Of a stretch of DNA of 64,000 bases, positions 50,976 to 58,697 are shown in pieces (within the stretch, counting starts at the first letter, position 1; each line of letters opens with the position of its first letter). Where the stretch lies: assembly GCA_017547175.1 (NCBI GenBank), contig JAFYQI010000002.1:81722-145721 (forward strand), written 5' to 3'. The notes under the pieces were generated by a model. That model was not told the DNA's origin, did no database searches, and saw only the letters and a program-made list of their open reading frames with translations. This DNA is from Alistipes sp. GTDB taxonomy: Bacteria; Bacteroidota; Bacteroidia; Bacteroidales; Rikenellaceae. The translations under genes were made by a program, and so were the position numbers.

Positions 50976-52877
50976 ATGAATAACATTGAACTTAAAGCTA
51001 TCAAAGATTTATTGGGGATGAATTTTCACATTCCCAACTATCAACGCGGATACAGGTGGACTCGTCAACAAGTGCGAGACCTACTCGAAGATATCAATGA
51101 GTTTATGGACAGTAATAAATCAAACATATATTGTATCCAACCGCTTGTGATAAAACGAATGTCTGTTCGTGATAGTTTGTTGGATGATGTCAAATTAGCA
51201 AAATCAATTGATGAGGTTCGCGCTTTAATTAATCAAAGTGATGCCTGGGAGGTTATTGATGGACAACAACGACTAACAACCATATATATCATATTAAAAT
51301 ATTTACAGGGGGAATTGTCCACATCAAACATGTATGGCATTGAGTATGCGACCAGGCCAAAGAGTAAAGGTTATCTTGAAAATGATATTGTGAAGTATAC
51401 TCATTATGACAATGCTGAAAATATTGACTTCTTCCATATGGGTGAGGCTTATTGTGCTGTAAAGGAGTGGTTTTGTAATAACGATGTTGACGGCCAGAAG
51501 TTCTTACAGACACTTTTGGATCGTGTTAAGTTTATTTGGTATGAGGTAGATGAGGCACAAAACTCCAAAGAAATATTCCAGCGCCTTAATTTGGGCAAGA
51601 TATCATTGACTAACTCCGAACTTATCAAAGCTATCTTTCTTAAACGCAATCAAGAAACAAGTGTCGCGGATTTTTCTATATTGCAAATATCAACGGAGTG
51701 GGACATCATTGAAAATGCTTTACAAAATGATGAATTGTGGGCTTTTGTGAATACACTAGACTATGAGTCCCCTACTCGCATAGATTACATTTTCGATATT
51801 ATTCGCACTAGAAATATGTTGTACCAATCAAAAACGATAGATATTGGTGATGACGAGTATGCTACTTTCCGCTACTTTTATGCATACCTTAAAGATAAAA
51901 AAGGTTTAAGAGTGGTTTGGTCTAAAATATATGAAGTTTATGATATATTCAATGAGTGGTACAACACATCTAATTTATACCACTATATTGGATTCATTAT
52001 AGCTACTACCAATGAGAAGACCTGTAATGTTATTGCAGAGTTGATAACAGAGTGGCAAACTAACCAAAGTAACAAAAATGAGTTTATAAAAAAAATACTC
52101 CTCCCTAAAATTATGAAAATATGCAAAATAAGGAAAGGGGTTAATCTAAAAGAGTTTTTATCTCTAATATATGAGGGCGAAGGTCGACCACCTAAAACAG
52201 AATGTCGACCAGTACTGCTACTGCATAATATAGAAACTATTGTACGTCAAAATAAAAATCAGGATGCAAACCAAAAGTTTGGAAATGTTTTTTATAGATT
52301 TCCTTACAACCTATACAAAAATAGTCGAAGTAATATTGGATGGGATGTTGAGCACATTGACTCCAATACGGAGAATGAATTAAGACACCAGAATGATAGG
52401 CGCGAATATTTGAAATTGGCATATTTAGGGGCTGTCGATGAGAAGATTAAACAACAGATTCGCACTCTTTTGTCGAAAGACAATATTAATGATGGTGATT
52501 TTGACCTATTGCGAAAGAGCCTTACAGATGATAATCACCTCAGTAGCGAAGAAAAGAATCAGATTTGGAATTTTGCACTCTTGGATGCGAAGACCAATCG
52601 TGGTTATGGTAATGCCCCTTTCCCCGCAAAACGACGAGTAATTATAGGCAAAGAGCAAGGGATAAAATATAGTGTTGATGAAAAGAATAATTTTGAAGAA
52701 AGAAGCAATCAAGAATGTGCTACATTTATTCCACCATGCACCCGAAATGCCTTCCTTAAATACTACACTGCGGGACAGGCGACCAATCTCACAGCTTGGC
52801 TAAAAGAAGATGCCGAAGCATATCGGAATAACATGTTGTTGGTTATTGGGGATTTATTAAAAATGCTAGAAGAATAA
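50976..52877 (+). CDS. DUF262-DUF1524 protein (GmrSD-type nuclease)
   Basis: A 633-residue protein of the type IV, GmrSD-like class. DUF262 at the N terminus has PNYQRGYRW (residues about 21-28), the nucleotide-site motif DGQQRLTT (95-102) and QRLNLGKISLTNSELIKA. The C-terminal DUF1524 HNH part has WDVEHIDSNTEN (about 456-467) and NFALLDAKTNRGYGNAPFPAKR, the family's closing N-x-F-x-x-K pattern. GmrSD enzymes cut modified phage DNA using NTP. The gene is AT-rich, unlike the WYL gene 10 bp upstream, and overlaps the next DUF262 gene by one base (TAATG). A role in phage defence is likely by family. Confidence 0.85.
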   Translation: MNNIELKAIKDLLGMNFHIPNYQRGYRWTRQQVRDLLEDINEFMDSNKSNIYCIQPLVIKRMSVRDSLLDDVKLAKSIDEVRALINQSDAWEVIDGQQRLTTIYIILKYLQGELSTSNMYGIEYATRPKSKGYLENDIVKYTHYDNAENIDFFHMGEAYCAVKEWFCNNDVDGQKFLQTLLDRVKFIWYEVDEAQNSKEIFQRLNLGKISLTNSELIKAIFLKRNQETSVADFSILQISTEWDIIENALQNDELWAFVNTLDYESPTRIDYIFDIIRTRNMLYQSKTIDIGDDEYATFRYFYAYLKDKKGLRVVWSKIYEVYDIFNEWYNTSNLYHYIGFIIATTNEKTCNVIAELITEWQTNQSNKNEFIKKILLPKIMKICKIRKGVNLKEFLSLIYEGEGRPPKTECRPVLLLHNIETIVRQNKNQDANQKFGNVFYRFPYNLYKNSRSNIGWDVEHIDSNTENELRHQNDRREYLKLAYLGAVDEKIKQQIRTLLSKDNINDGDFDLLRKSLTDDNHLSSEEKNQIWNFALLDAKTNRGYGNAPFPAKRRVIIGKEQGIKYSVDEKNNFEERSNQECATFIPPCTRNAFLKYYTAGQATNLTAWLKEDAEAYRNNMLLVIGDLLKMLEE

Positions 52878-55201
52878 TGAAAGCGATATCATTTTGGGAG
52901 ATGATAACATCTCCAAATACAACGATTTGTATACCAAGAATACAGCGCGACTACGCACAAGGGCGAATCGGCAAGGAACTGCTTAGGCAAAGACTTTTAA
53001 TGAGCTGCAAAGAGTCTCTTGATAATGTACGCGATCACAGTAAGAATTTACTTTTAGACTTTGTTTATGGAAGTAAAGAAGAGAATGGAATATATTATCC
53101 GCTTGATGGACAACAACGCTTAACGACTCTATGGCTACTACATTGGTATATAGCCTTTAATGCCGATGAACTCAATGAAGAAACACGCAATCTTCTATCC
53201 AATTTTAGTTATGAGACCCGTCGTAGCTCATCAGACTTTTGCGAGTTTCTTTGCCAACTAAAATACACATCAGGAGTATTATCTTCAAAAGATTTACGAA
53301 CATATATATCGACACAAACAAAGTTCTCAGCAAAATGGATGTTGGACCCAACAGTTTCAGCTATGCTTAACACTTTGTGTGGAACAAATATTACTGACGA
53401 TAATGACACTGACATAAAAGATGGGTTGGCGGAGATTTTTACTGGTTCTACCGAGGAAGATTTTAAGCGCTATTTTAATATATTAAGAAGTAGTGATTGC
53501 CCTATTAAGTTCTATAATTTAGATATGAGAGGTGAAAACTTACCATTAAGTGACGATCTATATATTAAGATGAACGCTCGTGGTAAGCAGCTATCGGACT
53601 GGGAAAATTTCAAAGCGGATCTATTAAGTTTTGTAGACAATAAGGATGAATTAGGGGCTGAGATTGACGGTTGTTGGACAGATTTATTTTGGCATAAACA
53701 GAGTGGTGGTCAAATAGATGCCATATTATTCGCTTTTATCAATAGATATATTTTCAACGAGTTTTTGTGTGAAAAAAATATCAAGGGCCCATTGTCGAAA
53801 TATAGTTTGTACGATCTATATGGCTCTAGTGGAAATGATACATCTTTAAGGTATAAGGATTTCTCGCGATATAGCAATAAGGATGTTTCGGCTGATGTCA
53901 CAAAAAGAGCTATTGCAAATCTACAGCGCCTTATGTGTCGCTTATCAGAATTTATACAGTCTGATGTTAAGCGATTTGATCTTTTGAGTAGTCTGACTGC
54001 GTCAGGTTGGCCAGGGAGAGGTGGAGATGAGCAGAATAGCGACAAGTTTAATTTCTTTCCAATATACACATCAGGGGAGGCGACTACTATAAATAAAATC
54101 AACATCAATCAGCGTCTTGTGTTTTTAGCTATATGCCGTTATTTCGAGAAGGTTGAAGTTGATGAGTTTAACGATGATAAATTCAAGGATTGGGTGCGAT
54201 TTGCGTGGAATATAGGTGAGTACATTCGTACTGATGCCATGTCTAATGCATTTCAGCTTATAGACGAAAAATCTGAGTATTGTAAAGACATAATACTACA
54301 TTTGAATACTAGTACAATAGATGATAAAAGTTTTGCAAGTGAACAAATAAAGGAGGAAATAGAAAAAGCACAATATATCCTAAAGAACCCTAACAAAAAG
54401 GATGATATACTAACTGCGGAGAGATTTAGGGATTTGCACGGACATATAGGTTTTTTGTTTCACGACGACAAAGGTGTTGTTTCATGGAAAGATTTTGATG
54501 ATAAGTTTGAACGATTAAAAGAGTTGTTTGCGGGCTCTCCAGAAGATTCTAAAGAGAAGTTCAAACAAGAAAATATCCTTAAAATATTTCTTTCATTTTG
54601 CCACAAAGATGAACAAATTCGTTCTTGGACCAACCACTATAGTTATATCTACGATTACACTTGGGAACACTGGAAGGCTAATTTCTCACATGAAAGATAT
54701 GTTGTTCCAACCCATATGATTTTGACAAAACAAAATGGTAAAGACTACGAAGACGCCATTCAACAGTTTGAGCAAGGTTGCGATAGACAAAAAGCAATAT
54801 ACAAGATACTATTAGAGACCGATCTTATCGAAAAAGTCGCCGTAGATTTGAAAGGTTCATATTTAAGAGAATATGGGGGAAAACTATGCTTGTATCCAAG
54901 TGCTGAAGGAATAAATTTGGAATGTGAACACCGTGATAAGATATTAAAAGAGCTCAATGATAAAAAGGAAATACAATTAGATGCCGGAGTTATATTTTGT
55001 CAAACATCAGAAAGACTCTTCTGTAAAGGTTGGGATATTGAATTTATTTATAAGACATATCGTTTCAAATGGCACCGTGATAATAATAAAATCATTTTCC
55101 TGATGACAGATGAAAATATACCTATTGATGAAAATTGCTCGTCTGAAGATGCTATAAATGCTATTAGCAATTTCATAACAAAATATAACGCTTCTAAGTA
55201 A
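52877..55201 (+). CDS. Second DUF262 protein, no visible HNH
   Basis: A 774-residue protein. DUF262 motifs are CIPRIQRDYAQG (about residues 18-29), DGQQRLTTLW (77-86) and IKMNARGKQLSDWENFKADLL. The long C-terminal two thirds are AT-rich in coding and rich in Asp and Lys. I see no EHI/HNH motif there, so it may act as a sensor or motor partner for the nuclease encoded just upstream rather than cut DNA itself. Translational coupling to the first gene (TAATG) implies a fixed ratio of the two products. A divergent nuclease site at the C terminus remains possible. Confidence 0.8.
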   Translation: MKAISFWEMITSPNTTICIPRIQRDYAQGRIGKELLRQRLLMSCKESLDNVRDHSKNLLLDFVYGSKEENGIYYPLDGQQRLTTLWLLHWYIAFNADELNEETRNLLSNFSYETRRSSSDFCEFLCQLKYTSGVLSSKDLRTYISTQTKFSAKWMLDPTVSAMLNTLCGTNITDDNDTDIKDGLAEIFTGSTEEDFKRYFNILRSSDCPIKFYNLDMRGENLPLSDDLYIKMNARGKQLSDWENFKADLLSFVDNKDELGAEIDGCWTDLFWHKQSGGQIDAILFAFINRYIFNEFLCEKNIKGPLSKYSLYDLYGSSGNDTSLRYKDFSRYSNKDVSADVTKRAIANLQRLMCRLSEFIQSDVKRFDLLSSLTASGWPGRGGDEQNSDKFNFFPIYTSGEATTINKININQRLVFLAICRYFEKVEVDEFNDDKFKDWVRFAWNIGEYIRTDAMSNAFQLIDEKSEYCKDIILHLNTSTIDDKSFASEQIKEEIEKAQYILKNPNKKDDILTAERFRDLHGHIGFLFHDDKGVVSWKDFDDKFERLKELFAGSPEDSKEKFKQENILKIFLSFCHKDEQIRSWTNHYSYIYDYTWEHWKANFSHERYVVPTHMILTKQNGKDYEDAIQQFEQGCDRQKAIYKILLETDLIEKVAVDLKGSYLREYGGKLCLYPSAEGINLECEHRDKILKELNDKKEIQLDAGVIFCQTSERLFCKGWDIEFIYKTYRFKWHRDNNKIIFLMTDENIPIDENCSSEDAINAISNFITKYNASK

Positions 55202-55275
55202 ACCATTTATTACCACCTACATCGCGAACATAGCGCACTCTAACGAGATGCTATAAGCGAAAAATTGAAAATCAC

Positions 55276-55317
55276 CCCCTCTCTGTCCTGATATGACAGA
55301 GAGGGGTTTTACTTTTG
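55276..55317 (+). promoter_or_regulatory. Island promoter module, copy D, merged with a terminator-like hairpin
   Basis: The 36-bp module (55282-55317: TCTGTC, ATATGACAG, TTACTTTTG) has its left part inside a perfect 12-bp stem, CCCCTCTCTGTC / GACAGAGAGGGG, with a 7-base loop and four T. One sequence can therefore end the DUF262 transcript and start the next. It lies 35 bp before the 191-residue protein gene. The bases between the DUF262 stop and this hairpin hold nothing recognisable. Confidence 0.65.
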
Positions 55318-55352
55318 TCGCATAATTCAAAACCAAAATCAATACAAAGCCT

Positions 55353-55928
55353 ATGGAAGATTTACTTTACGATGAATTTGATTTTTCGCAGTACGACCCA
55401 TTAGCAAACATAAATGCTATATTAGAAGAAATAGCTCAAAAGAATCTCGACTTAGAGGAAGTCGTGACCACAAAGGAAGGAACTGGAAATACAACACCTG
55501 AAAAGGTGGCACAGATGGATATTATAGAACAAGAAATACAAGAACTAAAAAAACGGACAGATTACTATCTTGCACACATAACTAAATTATGGTTCGACAA
55601 GCTTTGGGATGATATTTACTCATTAGTAAGTCATATTATTGTTAACAAGAACACTATTCGAGTAGAATTTGATTATCGAGGATTTAATTATGCTCAAATA
55701 GAAATTGACGCTCTTAATAAATGTAAGTATGAATATTGTTTGGAGTCATATGACGATAATAACAATAGTGAAAGATTTGAGATACCTCCGTATCACCAAC
55801 CGCTACAATATACCTATGATTATAGCTATGTAGATCTAAATAAGGCATATAAGGTGTTTACTGAACTCATTGAAAAATTGGCATATTGGATTACAAGATC
55901 TGAATGTTCGTCTCTCTATCTGTCCTAA
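55353..55928 (+). CDS. Uncharacterised island protein, 191 residues
   Basis: Not recognised. It has no signal peptide or membrane segment. The first third is acidic (FDFSQYDPLANINAILEEIA) with a helical stretch VAQMDIIEQEIQELKKRTDYYL (about residues 52-73) that may form a coiled coil. The rest looks like a small alpha/beta domain with many Tyr (EYCLESYDDNNNSERFEIPP, YTYDYSYVDLNKAYKVF). It is AT-rich, like the DUF262 pair. Its last codons lie within the hairpin of promoter copy E, so its end and the next gene's promoter overlap. Confidence 0.6.
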   Translation: MEDLLYDEFDFSQYDPLANINAILEEIAQKNLDLEEVVTTKEGTGNTTPEKVAQMDIIEQEIQELKKRTDYYLAHITKLWFDKLWDDIYSLVSHIIVNKNTIRVEFDYRGFNYAQIEIDALNKCKYEYCLESYDDNNNSERFEIPPYHQPLQYTYDYSYVDLNKAYKVFTELIEKLAYWITRSECSSLYLS

Positions 55929-55954
55929 TATGGCAGATAGGGGTTTTACTTTTG
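55913..55954 (+). promoter_or_regulatory. Island promoter module, copy E, nearly identical to copy D
   Basis: The module (55919-55954: TCTGTC, ATATGGCAG, TTACTTTTG) overlaps the end of the 191-residue gene. CTATCTGTC / GGCAGATAG forms a stem with a 7-base loop (one G-T pair), followed by GGGGTTTT. About 40 bp here match copy D closely, including the sequence after the -7 box. It lies 24 bp before the 92-residue protein gene. Confidence 0.65.
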
Positions 55955-55978
55955 TTGCATAATCAAAATCAACGATTT

Positions 55979-56257
55979 ATGACAAAAGACGAACTCCGCG
56001 AGGCTCTCCATCGTGAGATGTTATTCTACTACTTCGCACAGCAAGAGCCTCGGCTTGAAATCCGTACGGGCGAGTCGCTTATTAGTGCTGTTTGGCGCAA
56101 GATGCAACCATATGCTGCCTGCGGTTTTCCTCGCCCGATAACCGAAGCCGATATCGAAATGCTCTGCAACTGTTCGTTTGCAGGGTTGTTCCACTACGAC
56201 CTCGAAAAAGGTGCCGAGAAAATCGCCCAACTCAAACAAGAACTAAAATCACACTGA
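55979..56257 (+). CDS. Uncharacterised small island protein, 92 residues
   Basis: Not recognised. The ATG of MTKDELREALHREML is chosen because it follows promoter copy E; a longer reading frame would start inside the upstream gene. Predicted to be soluble and mostly helical, with ESLISAVWRKMQPYAACGFPRPITEADIEMLCNC in the middle. It has no signal peptide. Its stop overlaps the start of promoter copy F. Base composition is close to the core genes. Confidence 0.6.
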   Translation: MTKDELREALHREMLFYYFAQQEPRLEIRTGESLISAVWRKMQPYAACGFPRPITEADIEMLCNCSFAGLFHYDLEKGAEKIAQLKQELKSH

Positions 56258-56288
56258 CTGCTTTTGTCGGAGTGATACGGTAGCTTTG
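56253..56288 (+). promoter_or_regulatory. Island promoter module, copy F
   Basis: ACTGAC, TTTTGTCGG and TAGCTTTG at the common spacing. It overlaps the last codon of the previous gene and lies only 4 bp before the start codon of the SprT-like pseudogene, so that transcript would have a very short leader. Confidence 0.6.
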
Positions 56289-56292
56289 CACT

Positions 56293-56772
56293 ATGGAATT
56301 AGGTGTATTACATAAACTGTGGGAGGAGATAAAAGTTGTATGGCGAGAACTGACTGCCGAGGAGCCGCCTGCGAGACTTTGCAAGAAGCCTTATCGCACA
56401 ACCGACCCGACGACAAAGGTTGCCACGAAGCTGAAATGGATGTTGCTGAAACTCTACCGCCCGCAGGTTGCCTTTGAGTTGCGTGTTACGACCAATCGCC
56501 CCAAGAGTCGTATGGGCTACTATGTGCCGGCAAAGCGAAGTATCACGATTCACGGTGGTTGAGGCGATGTCCACTCGTTGGAGGAGATCGCCATTCACGA
56601 ATACGCCCACCATATCCACTTTACCGAGCATCGGCGCAGTGGCTAGAAGAATACACCTCACGGACAGAGCTTCTGGCGCATCTACTCGGCTCTTATGGCA
56701 AAGGCGATAGAAAAGGGACTTTACAACGATAACTACATTAACAAAATTATAGAGCAAGAAGATGAAGAATAA
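56293..56772 (+). pseudogene. SprT-like zinc metalloprotease broken by two in-frame stops
   Basis: The frame stays open in one register for 159 codons, apart from TGA at 56560-56562 and TAG at 56644-56646. Between and after them it reads HSLEEIAIHEYAHHIHFTEH and then TPHGQSFWRIYSALM. That is the HExxH zinc site with the third ligand in the HGxxF region, as in SprT/SprT-like proteases. Both stops fit single G-to-A changes of Trp codons (TGG). No frameshift is needed. Translation would stop before the active site, so the product is inactive unless the stops are read through. The end overlaps the start of the FtsK-gamma gene. Confidence 0.75.
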
Positions 56773-56953
56773 GACTTTTGACAAGGGCAGCTGCGACCCG
56801 TTGTTTGACGAAGTTGTAGCGTATGCACGAGGGCAGAAACAACTATCACCCTCAGCAATATGTGCAAAATTCAGCATCGGCTTTAACCGAGCCAACCGCA
56901 TTATCCGACAAATCGAGGAGTCGGGAGTATTAACCTCAAGAGAGCAACGATGA
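56762..56953 (+). CDS. Free-standing FtsK-gamma DNA-binding domain
   Basis: A 63-residue protein that is almost only the winged-helix gamma domain of FtsK/SpoIIIE: DPLFDEVVAYARGQKQLSPS, then ICAKFSIGFNRANRIIRQIE and ESGVL. In full-length FtsK this domain reads the polar KOPS sequences that orient DNA translocation and activates XerCD. No motor domain is encoded nearby. It overlaps the SprT-like pseudogene by 11 bp and the DnaE-like gene by 4 bp (ATGA), so the three form one translational unit. It may target a protein to KOPS sites or the dif region, but that is inference. Confidence 0.85.
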   Translation: MKNKTFDKGSCDPLFDEVVAYARGQKQLSPSAICAKFSIGFNRANRIIRQIEESGVLTSREQR

Positions 56954-58026
56954 GCGAGTACAAAATTAGCGTTCCACGACCAAAACTCCCCAAGAAATTT
57001 GCGAAATCACCGGCAAAGTATCTGCGTAAAAAGGTGATTGATGTTGTAGAAAACATGGGTATATTGACCACAGAAAACCGAGAAGAGTATCTGCAACGCA
57101 TTGACCACGAAATAGCGGTCTTTGAGCGATGTGGCTACATCGACTATCTGCTAGGTGTATCGGAGCTAATAGATGCAATGGAATTGAGTTCAATCTCATA
57201 TATCGCAGGTCGAGGTGTCTACTCTGCGTCGTTGGTGTTCTACTGCTTGTCTATTACAAATATAGACCCCATAAAGCACGACCTGATGTTTGCTCGATTT
57301 ATGCCTGCGGATAAGCCAAAATTCATTGAGTTAGAGTTGCTTGTTGACAAGGAACATTTATCTATATCAGATTTGGAGAAAGAGATGGAGTCTGACGAGT
57401 ATGAGGAACATAACATAACGCTCGTAGCATCAAACGTAGTAAGCCTTATCAGTCGCGCCAGCTATGAAATTTGGAGTAACCGTGGGTTGATGCTTAACGA
57501 TATGGCAAATGGTTGCGATTTACGAATAGCACTTGATGATACCAAAACTTATCGCTCGTTCTGTTATGGCGACCTGGCGGGCATATACTGCCTAAATCGT
57601 AGAAGGTTGGTAAATGAGATGTATTTTAATTGCCCCATATCGTTTGATGATTTGGTCCGCCTTTGTGCAATAAATCGCCCTGGGGCGTTTGAGGAGTTCT
57701 GCGATAATAATTCGCTCTATTGCTTTCAGGAGGAAATTATGCGTGATGCTATCGACTGCGGATTTAGCGAGGCGGAGGCAGATGATTTGCGCCGTGCAGT
57801 GGGTAGGAAACAGACCGAAAAGTTGGAATTGTACCGCCCTCGTTGGGTAGCAAAATATGGCGAAGCGAGTTGGCAAACGATGACCGAGCAAGGATTGTGG
57901 AGCTACCCGAAAGCACACGCCATCGTGCTGGCCTACCTCGCCTACACAACCGCTTACTTCAAAACCCACTTCCCCGAGGAGTATACCCATGCTGCCCTAT
58001 GCGTGGCAACGAGCGAGGATTGCTAA
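56950..58026 (+). CDS. Mini DnaE-like (C-family polymerase) protein with altered catalytic site
   Basis: A 358-residue protein that matches the palm, thumb and fingers of DNA polymerase III alpha in order. Seen are IDYLLGVSELIDAM, AGRGVYSASLVFYCL, ITNIDPIKHDLMFARFM (about residues 102-118), DLVRLCAINRPGAFEEF, CFQEEIMRDAIDCGFSEAEADDLRRAVGRK, and YPKAHAIVLAYLAYTTAYFK near the end. The PHP domain and the C-terminal OB and tau-binding parts are absent (full DnaE is about 1,150 residues). Where DnaE has PD-x-D-x-DF after the ARF block, this protein has KFIELEL (about 124-130), and no KFDFLGL is seen. Polymerase activity is therefore doubtful. It is coupled to the FtsK-gamma gene. Confidence 0.8.
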   Translation: MSEYKISVPRPKLPKKFAKSPAKYLRKKVIDVVENMGILTTENREEYLQRIDHEIAVFERCGYIDYLLGVSELIDAMELSSISYIAGRGVYSASLVFYCLSITNIDPIKHDLMFARFMPADKPKFIELELLVDKEHLSISDLEKEMESDEYEEHNITLVASNVVSLISRASYEIWSNRGLMLNDMANGCDLRIALDDTKTYRSFCYGDLAGIYCLNRRRLVNEMYFNCPISFDDLVRLCAINRPGAFEEFCDNNSLYCFQEEIMRDAIDCGFSEAEADDLRRAVGRKQTEKLELYRPRWVAKYGEASWQTMTEQGLWSYPKAHAIVLAYLAYTTAYFKTHFPEEYTHAALCVATSEDC

Positions 58027-58152
58027 CCGCAAAAAACAATTGTATCTAAGATAAATTATTCTAAAAAATACGAAAAATGATGTATCTTTACACTCGAATT
58101 AGGGCGCCGGACGATTTAATTATGATTTGCCACTGTTTGTCAGTGTTTGTCA

Positions 58153-58171
58153 TTTTTTTCGCCCCATTTCA
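58153..58171. repeat. Right copy of 19-bp direct repeat (candidate attR)
   Basis: TTTTTTTCGCCCCATTTCA, identical to 46044-46062 and in the same orientation. It lies 126 bp past the DnaE-like gene. The flanks to the right do not resemble core genes, so it may be the end of one element or a junction with a second. Confidence 0.45.
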
Positions 58172-58304
58172 GCCCAAAACCTGTAATTAACTGAATATAA
58201 GCGGGTCTAACATTTTGCATAGGGAAGTAATTTTTGCACACTAACGCTCACTAATAAACACTGATGCCTACAAAAATCGGCTGAAAATCACACAAAATAT
58301 ACGA

Positions 58305-58343
58305 AAAATCCCGAAGGTTTATCAATCACTTTCGGGATTTTTT
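58305..58343. terminator. Terminator-like hairpin in the boundary region
   Basis: AAAATCCCGAA and TTCGGGATTTT form an 11-bp stem around 15 bases, ending in a T-run on the plus strand and an A-run on the other side. It can stop transcription in either direction. It is 278 bp past the DnaE-like stop. Confidence 0.6.
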
Positions 58344-58697
58344 GTGTTTTAACGGAATTGTGCCTAAAAACTCCATTTTTCGTGGGCGTTGGTGTTTATG
58401 AGAACGCATCATTCTCGACCTCGATGTCCAATATCTTCTCAAAACCGTTTCCCAATAAAAAGACTTCGCCCATTTTGCAATGAGCTGCAACGAGGTGAAA
58501 TGGAGTGCAATGAGCCGCATCTGACAAGGGCGAAAAGAATTCTACTTTCTATTCAGATGGCGTCGTTTATAGGCAGAAGAAGTCATTCGCATCTTTTTTT
58601 TGCAAAAAAAATCACTAATTCTCAAACCTTCTTACCAAAGCCCCTCTACTCTTAGTGTGAACTGGTAACTAAATCATTCACTTAATACAATAAAATT

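Larger units (their letters stand above)
46044..58171. mobile_element. Candidate integrative element bounded by a 19-bp direct repeat
   Basis: The direct repeat TTTTTTTCGCCCCATTTCA occurs at both ends, an integrase operon lies just inside the left end, and the interval contains accessory genes of uneven base composition, while the left flank is intact mnmE. This is the form of a small integrated element of about 12 kb. No relaxase, conjugation gene or phage structural gene is visible, so it would need help to move. The right flank is also accessory DNA, so the repeat at 58153 could instead mark an internal junction, with the true end beyond the window. Confidence 0.5.
58027..58697. other. Long non-coding stretch at the right island boundary
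   Basis: No convincing gene is present. It contains a TATCTTTA box near 58082, a palindrome CACTG-tttgt-CAGTG near 58132, the second 19-bp repeat, a terminator-like hairpin, and two copies of TGCAATGAGCyGCA 30 bp apart (58476-58489, 58506-58519). A perfect palindrome of eight T, GC and eight A lies at 58594-58611. Short frames on both strands lack coding character. A leader or small RNA for the HTH gene downstream is possible but unproven. Confidence 0.5.

Noticed and set aside
58326..58655. Short open frames on both strands (64 and 88 codons) in the boundary region
   Set aside because: No ribosome-binding context, no recognisable motif, and overlap with repeats and a hairpin.
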